DNA from: an uncultured Peptococcaceae bacterium
GTDB lineage: Bacteria > Bacillota > Dehalobacteriia > UBA4068 > JAAVYR01
Direction: 5' to 3'
Assembly (NCBI GenBank): GCA_949739465.1
Contig: CATIYQ010000070.1
Coordinates: forward strand, 1-17,290
DNA length: 17,290 bases
Each line of letters starts with the position of its first letter. Position 1 is the stretch's first letter. The notes below the pieces were generated by a model. It saw nothing but the letters and a program-made list of their open reading frames with translations. It was not told where the DNA came from and did not search any database. Of the stretch, positions 1 through 6,662 are shown piece by piece. A program made the position numbers and the translations under genes.

Positions 1-1203
1 ATCACGGCGTTTCTTTTGTGCAGTTGGTTTGCTTTTCTGTTCTGGAGCGGACAGGCTCTGGCAGCGGAGCAGTGTGAGGTTACCGTGCAGTTGCAGCAAA
101 ACGGCGTTACCAAGACGGAGGCTGTAAATGGGCTTTCGGGGGATATGCCATTTCTCTTGTTACGGGATTTTTCTGATTTGACGGGGCAATATGTTCATTG
201 GTTTTCGGATAGCGGCGCCATCGGCTGGACCACGGGAACAAAGGCTTGTTTTATTCACCCTCGCAGTCAATATATTTACATCGTAGAGGGAACGCCCATT
301 TATGAGGAGCAAATGCCGCCGCCAAAAGAAATCACCCCGGAGATAAAATCTTTCGTTCCGACTGAAAACACCTTGCCTGTGGCAGAAGGAGAAGGGGAGG
401 AAATCTCAAAAGAGGAGGTTGATAAAGCAGAGACGGAAAGGGAATCTGATTCATTTCCTGAGGAGACCGGGACGGAGGAGACTTTCATACCCGAATCAGC
501 GCCCGTCTTGGTTGGCTGGGAATATGCGGTGAAGAAGGAAAAGCTGCCCACTCCTCTGGCAGTAGAAAAAGACCAGACTTATCTTCATAGCTCTCTTCTT
601 GTTTATCTGGGCTATGATGGCGTGTGGCAAGAGCCGCTGGGGCAATATGATATGGTAAAGCAGGACAGTGGTGACCTTGCCATTCCTCTAACGTTGGAGG
701 AGGCTTATAGCAAGGTCAAAGAGACACTTCTAAAAGATTTGCCTGCCAAAGAAGAAGTGCTGGGGCGGTATAAAACGTCGTTTAATCCCGGAGAAAAGAA
801 CCGTACCATTAACTTAAAACTGGCTGCCGCTGCCATTAACGGGCAGGTGATTCAGCCGGGGAAAACATTCTCCTTTAATAAAACAGTAGGTCCTCGCACC
901 AGGGAACGGGGCTACCTGGAGGCGACTATTTTCGTGGGCGGTAAGAAAGAGCAGGGCTTAGGGGGTGGCATTTGCCAGGTGTCCTCTACCTTGTATAACG
1001 CAGTCCTAAAAAGTAAGCTAAAAGTGGTAGAGCGGCACACTCATAGCTTGCCCGTTACCTATGTGCCGACGGGCAAGGACGCTACGGTGAGTTATGGTTA
1101 TCTGGATTTCCGTTTTCAGAATAACCAGAAATACCCCATAAAAATTCAGGCGGTGGTGAATAAAAATACCTTAGATATTGCCTTTATATCTGTCGATAAG
1201 TAA
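1..1203 (+). CDS. VanW family exported protein, 5' partial
   Basis: The reading frame is open to the left edge of the window. The first ~25 residues are hydrophobic and end in QALAAEQ, a good signal-peptidase AxA site, so the true start probably lies just upstream; the TTG at 16 would cut into the signal peptide. Counting from that TTG, residues ~250-383 form a VanW domain, with the signature GGGICQVSSTLYNA at 317-330 and an HTHSLPVTYVPTGKDATVSYG stretch shortly after. The N-terminal part (~22-92, and again ~180-210) resembles the copper amine oxidase N-domain-like stalk found in secreted Firmicutes proteins. Between the two pieces lies a Glu/Pro-rich, probably disordered linker (~98-165). 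VanW proteins are cell-envelope associated and named from vancomycin-resistance clusters, but their biochemical role is unknown, and no van genes are present here. VanW assignment is firm; the stalk assignment is tentative. Confidence 0.88.
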   Translation: MTAFLLCSWFAFLFWSGQALAAEQCEVTVQLQQNGVTKTEAVNGLSGDMPFLLLRDFSDLTGQYVHWFSDSGAIGWTTGTKACFIHPRSQYIYIVEGTPIYEEQMPPPKEITPEIKSFVPTENTLPVAEGEGEEISKEEVDKAETERESDSFPEETGTEETFIPESAPVLVGWEYAVKKEKLPTPLAVEKDQTYLHSSLLVYLGYDGVWQEPLGQYDMVKQDSGDLAIPLTLEEAYSKVKETLLKDLPAKEEVLGRYKTSFNPGEKNRTINLKLAAAAINGQVIQPGKTFSFNKTVGPRTRERGYLEATIFVGGKKEQGLGGGICQVSSTLYNAVLKSKLKVVERHTHSLPVTYVPTGKDATVSYGYLDFRFQNNQKYPIKIQAVVNKNTLDIAFISVDK

Positions 1204-1214
1204 GCTGTCTTTAT

Positions 1215-1243
1215 TTGACATTCCCTTTCTTTTCTGGTATCAT
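1215..1243 (+). promoter_or_regulatory. sigma-A promoter of purA
   Basis: A perfect -35 TTGACA (1215-1220) is followed after 17 nt by TATCAT (1238-1243). A TGG just before the -10 gives an extended -10 element. It lies directly after the VanW gene stop and should start transcription near 1250, giving a leader of roughly 75 nt. Confidence 0.8.
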
Positions 1244-1258
1244 TTAAAATTGCCGAGG

Positions 1259-1297
1259 AGAGAGTTTTTACTGGTCTTTTCCGGAAGAAAATTCTCT
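1259..1297 (+). promoter_or_regulatory. hairpin in the purA leader
   Basis: In the predicted 5' UTR of purA, 1259-1268 (AGAGAGTTTT) pairs with 1288-1297 (AAAATTCTCT), ten pairs including one G-U. An inner CTGG/CCGG stem (1271-1274 with 1281-1284) lies inside it. No U-tract follows, so this is not an intrinsic terminator. I do not see the conserved core of a purine riboswitch. It may affect mRNA stability or be a control site. Confidence 0.4.
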
Positions 1298-1326
1298 TGT
1301 TCAGGTCAAATGAAGGGGGTACTGTT

Positions 1327-2610
1327 ATGTCGACAGTCATAGTTCTTGGTGTGCAATGGGGCGACGAAGGGAAAGGGAAAGTTACGGACTTCTTAGCTGC
1401 CTCTGCTGATGTTGTAATTCGTTGCCAGGGCGGCAACAATGCCGGACATACTGTGGTAGTAGGGGATGCTTGCCACAAAATGCATTTAATCCCTGCCGGT
1501 ATCTTAAACCCAGACGCTACTTGTATCATCGGTAATGGCGTTGTGGTAGATATCGAAGTTTTGTTGGAAGAAGTGCGTCATTTACAAGAACAAAACATTC
1601 CTATGGGAAAATTATTGCTGTCAGACAGAAGTCATCTGATTATGCCCTATCACAAGAAATTAGATGAGTTGCAAGAAAAATTAAAAGGCGATAAAAAAAT
1701 CGGTACCACAAAACGGGGCATCGGTCCTGCCTATATCGACAAAGTAGCCAGAACCGGCATTCGCATGGGCGATTTGTTGAACCCAGAAAATTTCAAACAA
1801 AAGCTCATTGCTAACTTAGAAGAAAAAAACCATTTATTCGCTTCTTACGGCGAAGAAACCATGGATATTGACGCCATCGTTGCTCAATATGAAAAGCTCA
1901 TTCCTGTGGTTGCTCCTATGATTGTAGACACTGTTTCTCTCATTAATGAAGCAATCACCACCGGGAAGAAAGTGTTGTTTGAAGGCGCCCAAGGCACCTT
2001 GTTAGATATTGACCACGGGACATATCCTTTTGTTACCTCTTCCAATCCCACTGCCGGCGGCGTATGCGTCGGCGCAGGCGTTGGACCTACTCGTATCAAT
2101 CGGATTTTGGGCATTTCCAAAGCCTATACTACTCGGGTAGGTGCTGGTCCTTTTCCGACGGAAATCTTCGATGAAATGGGCGATAAGATTCGGGAAGAAG
2201 GGGCGGAATACGGCGTAACCACAGGGCGACCCCGCAGATGCGGCTGGTTTGACGGGGTTGTTGCCCGTTACAGCACCATGGTTAACGGCTTTACAGATTT
2301 AGCCATTACCAAAATCGACGTATTGGATAAATTGCCGGAAATTAAAATTTGCGTGGCATATGAATTAAACGGTGAAATCATTCACCACTTCCCCGGGGAC
2401 TTAGACGTGCTGGCCGAGTGCAAGCCTGTCTATGAAACCATGCCGGGGTGGCTTACCGATACTTCTAACGTACGGTGTTATGCGGATTTACCGGAAAACG
2501 CCAAGAAATATCTGAACAGAATCAGCGAATTATCGGAAGCGCAGGTATCCATCGTGGCGGTCGGTCCTGACCGTGAACAGACCATCGTAGTGAACGAATT
2601 ATTTGATTAA
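1327..2610 (+). CDS. purA: adenylosuccinate synthetase
   Basis: Catalyses the GTP-dependent joining of IMP and aspartate to adenylosuccinate, the first committed step to AMP, in the cytoplasm. At 427 residues it is full length. Visible motifs are the phosphate-binding GDEGKGK at residues 12-18 with catalytic Asp13, NNAGHT with catalytic His41, GTTKRGIGPAY, the IMP-site EGAQGTLLDIDHG, the substrate loop TTGRPRRCGWFD, and the guanine-specificity TKID. The ATG at 1327 is preceded by a strong AAGGGGG ribosome site. An in-frame TTG at 1297 would add ten residues before the conserved N-terminus and is rejected. It is transcribed alone from the promoter at 1215 and ends at a strong hairpin terminator. 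Codon use leans more to A/T at third positions than in some neighbours, which is compatible with high expression. Confidence 0.98.
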   Translation: MSTVIVLGVQWGDEGKGKVTDFLAASADVVIRCQGGNNAGHTVVVGDACHKMHLIPAGILNPDATCIIGNGVVVDIEVLLEEVRHLQEQNIPMGKLLLSDRSHLIMPYHKKLDELQEKLKGDKKIGTTKRGIGPAYIDKVARTGIRMGDLLNPENFKQKLIANLEEKNHLFASYGEETMDIDAIVAQYEKLIPVVAPMIVDTVSLINEAITTGKKVLFEGAQGTLLDIDHGTYPFVTSSNPTAGGVCVGAGVGPTRINRILGISKAYTTRVGAGPFPTEIFDEMGDKIREEGAEYGVTTGRPRRCGWFDGVVARYSTMVNGFTDLAITKIDVLDKLPEIKICVAYELNGEIIHHFPGDLDVLAECKPVYETMPGWLTDTSNVRCYADLPENAKKYLNRISELSEAQVSIVAVGPDREQTIVVNELFD

Positions 2611-2620
2611 AAACATAAAA

Positions 2621-2667
2621 ATAAAAGAGTCTCCGTTAAAGGGCGGAGACTCTTTTATCGTTTTTTT
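2621..2667 (+). terminator. intrinsic terminator of purA
   Basis: A perfect 15-bp stem (2621-2635 with 2644-2658) around an 8-nt loop ends in ACTCTTTTAT and is followed by a run of seven T (2661-2667). Confidence 0.93.
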
Positions 2668-2679
2668 GGAAAATTTTTG

Positions 2680-2709
2680 TTGACAAAGTTAACGGAAATA
2701 TAGTAAGAT
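2680..2709 (+). promoter_or_regulatory. promoter of the tRNA/scf operon
   Basis: TTGACA (2680-2685) is followed after 18 nt by TAAGAT (2704-2709), about 15 nt before the first tRNA. No other convincing promoter is visible until after scfB, so this one may serve the three tRNAs and scfA. Confidence 0.7.
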
Positions 2710-2724
2710 ATACAAGCGTAATGA

Positions 2725-2800
2725 GAGCCATTAGCTCAGTCGGTAGAGCACCTGACTTTTAATCAGGGTGTCCCGCGTTCGAGTCGCGGATGGCTCACCA
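2725..2800 (+). tRNA. tRNA-Lys (TTT)
   Basis: A complete cloverleaf is readable. The acceptor GAGCCAT pairs with ATGGCTC, the D arm is normal, and the anticodon stem CCTGA/TCAGG carries loop CTTTTAA with anticodon TTT. The T arm contains GTTCGAGTC and the CCA end is encoded (2798-2800). Confidence 0.97.
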
Positions 2801-2807
2801 TTTATAT

Positions 2808-2884
2808 GGCGCGTTGGAGAAGTGGCTTAACTCACCAGCCTTTCACGCTGGCATCCATGGGTTCGAATCCCATACGCGTCACCA
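2808..2884 (+). tRNA. tRNA-Glu (TTC)
   Basis: The acceptor GGCGCGT pairs with ACGCGTC (one G-U). The anticodon stem CCAGC/GCTGG carries loop CTTTCAC, giving anticodon TTC. The T loop is GGTTCGAATCC and CCA is encoded. It follows tRNA-Lys by only 7 nt, so the two are processed from one transcript. Confidence 0.97.
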
Positions 2885-2891
2885 TATTTTT

Positions 2892-2917
2892 TGGCTGTTT
2901 TTTCATAAAAACAGCCA
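2892..2917 (+). other. hairpin between tRNA-Glu and tRNA-Gly
   Basis: A perfect 11-bp stem (2892-2902 TGGCTGTTTTT with 2907-2917 AAAAACAGCCA) around loop TCAT. It has no downstream U-run on either strand, so it is a weak terminator at best. It could be a processing or pausing element that sets the yield of tRNA-Gly and scfA relative to the first two tRNAs. Confidence 0.5.
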
Positions 2918-2926
2918 TCTTACTTT

Positions 2927-3000
2927 GCGGGTGTAACTCAATGGTAGAGTTCTAGCTTCCCAAGCTAGCTACGTGGGTTCGATTCCCATCACCCGCTCCA
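2927..3000 (+). tRNA. tRNA-Gly (CCC)
   Basis: The acceptor GCGGGTG pairs with CACCCGC, with an encoded TCCA end. The anticodon stem CTAGC/GCTAG encloses the 7-nt loop TTCCCAA; U33 is followed by CCC, so the anticodon reads CCC (codon GGG) rather than the more usual TCC or GCC. The next gene, scfA, begins 50 nt after its CCA end. Confidence 0.93.
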
Positions 3001-3050
3001 GAAAAGAAAAAGCGCTTGCTGTGGCAAGCTGTAAAAGGAGGTTTTTCAGA

Positions 3051-3191
3051 ATGGAAAAACATATTAAAACAGTGGTAAAAAGCCAATTACAACAAACTGC
3101 AAAAAACGGTGGCTGTGGCACTTGCCAGACTTCTTGCCAATCTGCATGTAAGACTTCTTGCACTGTCGGCAACCAAGTTTGTCAAAAATAG
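3051..3191 (+). CDS. scfA: SCIFF ranthipeptide precursor
   Basis: A 46-residue peptide matching the SCIFF (six cysteines in forty-five residues) family. The N-terminal leader begins MEKHIKTVVKSQLQQTAK, and the core starts at GGCGTCQTSC. The six Cys are at residues 22, 25, 29, 33, 37 and 44. The partner maturase joins Cys to neighbouring residues by thioether bonds, giving a ranthipeptide; the biological role is not established, though signalling roles have been proposed for this class. The ATG at 3051 follows an excellent AAAGGAGG site. An in-frame upstream ATG at 2973 lies inside tRNA-Gly and is rejected. A 6-bp hairpin (3014-3019 with 3024-3029) sits just upstream of the ribosome site. No promoter of its own is visible between the tRNA and the gene. 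Confidence 0.95.
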   Translation: MEKHIKTVVKSQLQQTAKNGGCGTCQTSCQSACKTSCTVGNQVCQK

Positions 3192-3205
3192 TTTTTGCGA
3201 TGAAC

Positions 3206-3242
3206 ATAAGACCTGCGGCGTTGCCGTCAGGTCTTATTTTTT
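3206..3242 (+). terminator. terminator between scfA and scfB
   Basis: ATAAGACCTG (3206-3215) pairs with CAGGTCTTAT (3228-3237), and an inner CGGC/GCCG (3216-3219 with 3223-3226) extends it with one bulged T. A run of six T (3237-3242) follows. It should stop much transcription after the precursor and let only part read into the maturase. Confidence 0.85.
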
Positions 3243-3283
3243 GTATTGATTTGCTTTGTGGGAAAGGATGAATCTGAAAAGCT

Positions 3284-4675
3284 ATGGGAAAAGAAAAAAA
3301 ATTAAACTTTGCCAATATTCATAAATTTCAAGTGGAAGACGATAGGATTCTTTTGGATATTCCCGGCGGTGCGGTACATGTAATCGATAAAATCATCTAT
3401 GATTTGCTGGATGCACTGGAGGAAGCAGAGGGGGACTGGGAAACGGCTGCCGCTGTCATGAATGTGACCTATTCTCCCGAGGAAACTGCTCAAGCCATCA
3501 GCGAGGTGCAGCAGCTCATCGAAAACAAAGAGTTATTCACGGAAGATGTCTTTGGCGCGCTCTATCAGCCGCCGGCGCCTCTCCTGAAATCTTTGTGTCT
3601 TAATATCAGCCATGACTGCGATTTACGCTGCCGTTATTGCTTTGCTTCTACCGGGCATTTTGGTGGCAAGCGGGCGTTGATGCCACTGGAAGTAGCCATT
3701 GGCGCTATTGATTTCCTTATGGAAAACTCCGGTAACCGCAAATATTGCGAAGTGGATTTCTTCGGCGGTGAACCGCTGATGAATCTAGATGTGGTGAAAG
3801 CTACCGTGGCTCACGGGCGGGAAGTGGAAAAGAAATACGGCAAACATATTAAGTTTACCTTGACCACTAATGCCTATGGGCTGACTCCCGAAGTAGAGGA
3901 CTGGCTTAATGAGGCGGGCTTAAGCGTGGTGCTGAGCCACGACGGCAGACCGGAAATCCATGACTACATGAGAATGACCTGCGATGGCAAAGGCACTCAC
4001 GATGTGATTAACGAAAATATCAAACGGTTTGTATCTCATCGTCCGGAAGGCAATTATTATGTGCGGGGGACCTACACCAAGTTTAATAAAGACTTTTCTC
4101 GGGATATTGAACATTGGTTGGCACAAGGTTATAAAGTCGTTTCCATGGAGCCGGTAGTGTCGAAAGATACGCCTTGGGCGCTGACGGAAGAAGACTTGGA
4201 AGATATTAAAGCCGAATATAAAAAACTGGCAGATTTGTATTGGCGGAAAAAACAGGAAGGAAAACCTTTTGAATTTTTTCACTTTAATGTAAACTTAAAC
4301 CATGGTCCTTGTCTGCAAAAGCGGCTTACCGGTTGCGGCGCGGGCTATGAATATATGGCGGTAACGCCGGAAGGGGACTTATACCCCTGCCACCAATTTG
4401 TGGGCAGAGATGAATTTAAAATCGGTACGATTAAGACCGGGGTGGAACACCCGGAAATTATTGCAAAATTTCAGCAAGCGCATATCTATAACAAGGACGC
4501 CTGTAAGAATTGTTGGGCAAGATTCTTTTGCAGCGGCGGCTGCCATGCCAATGCGGAAAGCAGCCACGGGACTCTTTTAGAGCCTTATGAAATGGGCTGC
4601 GCCTTGGAAAAATGCCGCTTGGAATATGCCATTTGGCTGGCGGTCAAAGGTCAGCTTCAGGAAGAAGCGTACTAA
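3284..4675 (+). CDS. scfB: radical SAM/SPASM SCIFF peptide maturase
   Basis: A 463-residue enzyme that forms the thioether crosslinks on the SCIFF precursor using S-adenosylmethionine and iron-sulfur clusters. Residues ~1-90 form a small N-terminal domain likely to bind the leader peptide (PqqD/RRE-like position, inferred). The radical SAM cluster motif is CDLRCRYC, Cys112, Cys116 and Cys119. A GGEP motif follows at 161-164. The C-terminal SPASM region is Cys-rich, with Cys343, 351, 369, 407, 410, 416, 420, 439 and 444, enough for two auxiliary clusters. The ATG at 3284 is the first possible start because an in-frame stop lies at 3275. The only good SD (GGAAAGG, 3261-3267) is 16 nt away, longer than ideal, suggesting weak translation. 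It is separated from scfA by a terminator and ends at a strong one. Confidence 0.95.
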   Translation: MGKEKKLNFANIHKFQVEDDRILLDIPGGAVHVIDKIIYDLLDALEEAEGDWETAAAVMNVTYSPEETAQAISEVQQLIENKELFTEDVFGALYQPPAPLLKSLCLNISHDCDLRCRYCFASTGHFGGKRALMPLEVAIGAIDFLMENSGNRKYCEVDFFGGEPLMNLDVVKATVAHGREVEKKYGKHIKFTLTTNAYGLTPEVEDWLNEAGLSVVLSHDGRPEIHDYMRMTCDGKGTHDVINENIKRFVSHRPEGNYYVRGTYTKFNKDFSRDIEHWLAQGYKVVSMEPVVSKDTPWALTEEDLEDIKAEYKKLADLYWRKKQEGKPFEFFHFNVNLNHGPCLQKRLTGCGAGYEYMAVTPEGDLYPCHQFVGRDEFKIGTIKTGVEHPEIIAKFQQAHIYNKDACKNCWARFFCSGGCHANAESSHGTLLEPYEMGCALEKCRLEYAIWLAVKGQLQEEAY

Positions 4676-4680
4676 AAATA

Positions 4681-4714
4681 AAAACAGCGTATGACTCATC
4701 ATACGCTGTTTTTT
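4681..4714 (+). terminator. intrinsic terminator of scfB
   Basis: A perfect 14-bp stem, 4681-4694 (AAAACAGCGTATGA) with 4699-4712, around a 4-nt loop. The T-run (4709-4714) overlaps the distal arm. Confidence 0.92.
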
Positions 4715-4740
4715 GTAAGGAGAGTAGGAATATTTGGGTA

Positions 4741-4769
4741 TTGTCGGAATTTATCTTTGTCTCTATAAA
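4741..4769 (+). promoter_or_regulatory. candidate distal promoter of the M23 peptidase gene
   Basis: TTGTCG (4741-4746), 17 nt, TATAAA (4764-4769). If used, it makes a leader of about 255 nt that includes the competing hairpins at 4832-4872. The 355-nt gap 4676-5030 otherwise holds only the scfB terminator, the second promoter and an inverted repeat; I see no small gene in it. Confidence 0.5.
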
Positions 4770-4831
4770 AAACATAAGAAAATTTTGAAGTGATTTTCGT
4801 TTTTTTTGTATTTAAAAATCATTGATAAAAT

Positions 4832-4872
4832 CCCAGAAAAAATGTGTCAATCTGGGAAAAAAATCCAGATTG
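4832..4872 (+). promoter_or_regulatory. two mutually exclusive hairpins in AT-rich leader
   Basis: CCCAGA (4832-4837) can pair with TCTGGG (4851-4856). Alternatively CAATCTGG (4848-4855) can pair with CCAGATTG (4865-4872). The central segment is shared, so only one helix can form at a time, the geometry of a switch. There is no U-run after the second helix and no match to a riboswitch class I recognise. Confidence 0.35.
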
Positions 4873-4928
4873 AAAATTATGTGTTCCTTATACATACTAT
4901 ATTTTTTGGAAAAATCTTGCACAAAAGT

Positions 4929-4957
4929 TTGAAAAAGAGGAAGAAATATGCTAGAAT
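4929..4957 (+). promoter_or_regulatory. proximal promoter of the M23 peptidase gene
   Basis: TTGAAA (4929-4934), 17 nt, TAGAAT (4952-4957), with TGC directly before the -10 as an extended -10. Expected start is near 4964, giving a leader of about 67 nt. Confidence 0.75.
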
Positions 4958-4998
4958 AACCATGTAATAAAAAAGAAGGTAATCAAAACATTTTGTAG

Positions 4999-5020
4999 CC
5001 ATATGCAAATAAATATATGG
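4999..5020 (+). repeat. inverted repeat next to the M23 gene ribosome site
   Basis: CCATAT (4999-5004) and ATATGG (5015-5020) form an inverted repeat with a 10-nt spacer. The right arm includes the GG of the GGAG ribosome site (5019-5022), so a hairpin here could partly hide it. It could equally be a protein-binding site. Confidence 0.4.
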
Positions 5021-5030
5021 AGCGTGATTT

Positions 5031-6470
5031 ATGCAAACTTTTACAAAAGAAGATTTACAAAATTCCAATGACTGCGTGCATAGAAATCGACCGTCCAGAA
5101 GACAAGTTTCAAAACTTGAACAGTTTTTGAGAAAACCGTATGCGGGTCTCGTATGTTGTATGGTTGGTTTTTCCGTTGTGTTAGGCGCTCTTGCCTGCAG
5201 CGGCAGTTCTATGTATGCCATTAAATTAGATGGAGAAGAAATTGCAGTTCTTGCCAATCGCCACGATGCGGAAAACGCTTTGAAAGAATATGCCGCTACC
5301 GCCTTGGGGGACGCCACAGGCGTATCCTTCTCTGATAAAGTGAAAATCCTTCCCGTGAAAGATAAAAGCAAAAAGGACGCTGTAACGGTGGGACAAGCTG
5401 TTGCGGCGCTGGAAGGCAATAAAGAAGCTATCCAGGTAGAAGGCGCGGCTATCGTCATCAACGGGGAAACAAAAGTATATATGGCAAGCAAGGAAATGGC
5501 GGATAAAGCCATCCAGGAAGCCAAAAAATATTACATCAATGATGATAAAAACGCCAAAGTATTAGATGCTAAATTCCGAGAAGACGTATCGGTGGTAGCT
5601 TGTTCCTTTACCGCTGATAAAAATTCCGATTTAGACAGCGCGCTGAACTTATTAGTTTCCGGACAGGAAAAACAAATCACTCACACCGTAGAAAAGGGTG
5701 AAAGTCTTTCCGTTATCGCGCAAAAATACGGCATTACCACAGCTGAGCTGAAGTCTTACAATCCTGATGTAAATCCTACCAGAATGCGGATTGGTAGCGT
5801 GCTTAATATTTCCAAATATGAACCGTTGTTAAATGTTGTGGTGGTTTCTCAAGTAGAACAAACCAACAAGTTGCCTTATTCTACGGAATATGTTAACAAC
5901 AGTCAAATGTTCAGAGGGGAACAAAAAGTGGTGCAAGCCGGGAAAACCGGACAAGAAGACGTTGTCTTGAAAATCGTTACCCAGAACGGGAAAGAAATTA
6001 CCAGAGAACGGGTATCTACCGTTGTTGTTTCCGAACCGGAAAAACAAGTGGTAGAACGGGGTACCAAAGTTGTGGTTGCTTCTCGTGGTACCGGTGGTAG
6101 CGGCATGCTCGCTTGGCCCGTAACCAAGAATAGAATCAATTCTCCTTTTGGTTACAGAGGGAAAGAATTACATACGGGGATTGATATCCAAGCCAGCAAA
6201 GGTCAACGTGTTTCTGCTGCGGAAAGCGGCAAGGTGCTCAGCGCCGGTTGGAAAGGAAACTATGGTAACTGCGTGATGATTGACCATGGTGACGGATTGG
6301 TTACCTTATACGCCCATATGAATTCTGTCAGCGTTTCCACAGGGGCTACCGTTGCTAAGGGAGACAAAATCGGTGAAGTGGGAAGCACCGGCAGAAGCAC
6401 CGGTCCTCATATGCACTTTGAAGTGCGGGTAAACGGTAAACAGTATAATCCTTTGAATTATTTATCTTAA
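5031..6470 (+). CDS. membrane-anchored LysM/G5/M23 peptidoglycan endopeptidase
   Basis: A 479-residue predicted cell-wall hydrolase. Residues 1-37 are cytoplasmic and basic; ~38-60 form one membrane segment. The ALAC at 53-56 is not a proper lipobox, so it is probably membrane-anchored rather than a lipoprotein. Residues ~62-110 and ~139-192 look like two copies of one small domain. Then come a LysM domain (~216-261, peptidoglycan binding), a G5 domain (~266-346) and a C-terminal M23/LytM peptidase (~374-475). All zinc and catalytic residues are present: His381 and Asp385 in HTGID, His429 in YAHM, and His460/His462 in HMH. It should therefore be an active glycyl or DD-endopeptidase acting outside the membrane. 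The ATG at 5031 follows GGAG with 8-nt spacing. It has its own promoter(s) and terminator. Confidence 0.93.
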   Translation: MQTFTKEDLQNSNDCVHRNRPSRRQVSKLEQFLRKPYAGLVCCMVGFSVVLGALACSGSSMYAIKLDGEEIAVLANRHDAENALKEYAATALGDATGVSFSDKVKILPVKDKSKKDAVTVGQAVAALEGNKEAIQVEGAAIVINGETKVYMASKEMADKAIQEAKKYYINDDKNAKVLDAKFREDVSVVACSFTADKNSDLDSALNLLVSGQEKQITHTVEKGESLSVIAQKYGITTAELKSYNPDVNPTRMRIGSVLNISKYEPLLNVVVVSQVEQTNKLPYSTEYVNNSQMFRGEQKVVQAGKTGQEDVVLKIVTQNGKEITRERVSTVVVSEPEKQVVERGTKVVVASRGTGGSGMLAWPVTKNRINSPFGYRGKELHTGIDIQASKGQRVSAAESGKVLSAGWKGNYGNCVMIDHGDGLVTLYAHMNSVSVSTGATVAKGDKIGEVGSTGRSTGPHMHFEVRVNGKQYNPLNYLS

Positions 6471-6494
6471 GTAATTTTACAAAGTGAAAAATTT

Positions 6495-6529
6495 AGGCTG
6501 GAATACGTTGTTATTCCAGCCTTTGTTTG
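6495..6529 (+). terminator. intrinsic terminator of the M23 peptidase gene
   Basis: AGGCTGGAATA (6495-6505) pairs with TATTCCAGCCT (6512-6522), 11 bp with a 6-nt loop, followed by TTTGTTTG. Confidence 0.9.
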
Positions 6530-6580
6530 TGGCAGGATTATTTTTCAACAGAAAAATTCCGTTTTAATTTCCTCTTTTCA

Positions 6581-6610
6581 TTGGTAAAAAAAGAAAATTA
6601 TGGGTATAAT
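6581..6610 (+). promoter_or_regulatory. promoter of trxB-yycJ
   Basis: TTGGTA (6581-6586), 18 nt, perfect -10 TATAAT (6605-6610). It lies about 50 nt before the trxB start. Confidence 0.68.
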
Positions 6611-6662
6611 AAGAAGAAAGAAAATATGATGTTGTGCAAGAGGATAAGGGGGAAATATACAA

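Noticed and set aside
1250..1326. Purine riboswitch before purA
   Set aside because: The leader is short, with a single long hairpin; the three-way junction core and its conserved loop sequences are not present.
2973..3050. N-terminal extension of scfA into tRNA-Gly
   Set aside because: The extension would translate the tRNA 3' half and lacks SCIFF leader similarity; the ATG at 3051 has a perfect ribosome site.
4776..5030. c-di-AMP (ydaO) riboswitch before the wall hydrolase gene
   Set aside because: The region is AT-rich and lacks the GC-rich conserved blocks of that class, despite the gene type being a common target.
4877..5524. 215-residue frame on the minus strand
   Set aside because: It runs opposite to the well-supported M23 peptidase gene and across its promoters, has a biased composition and resembles no family. 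It is a coding shadow.
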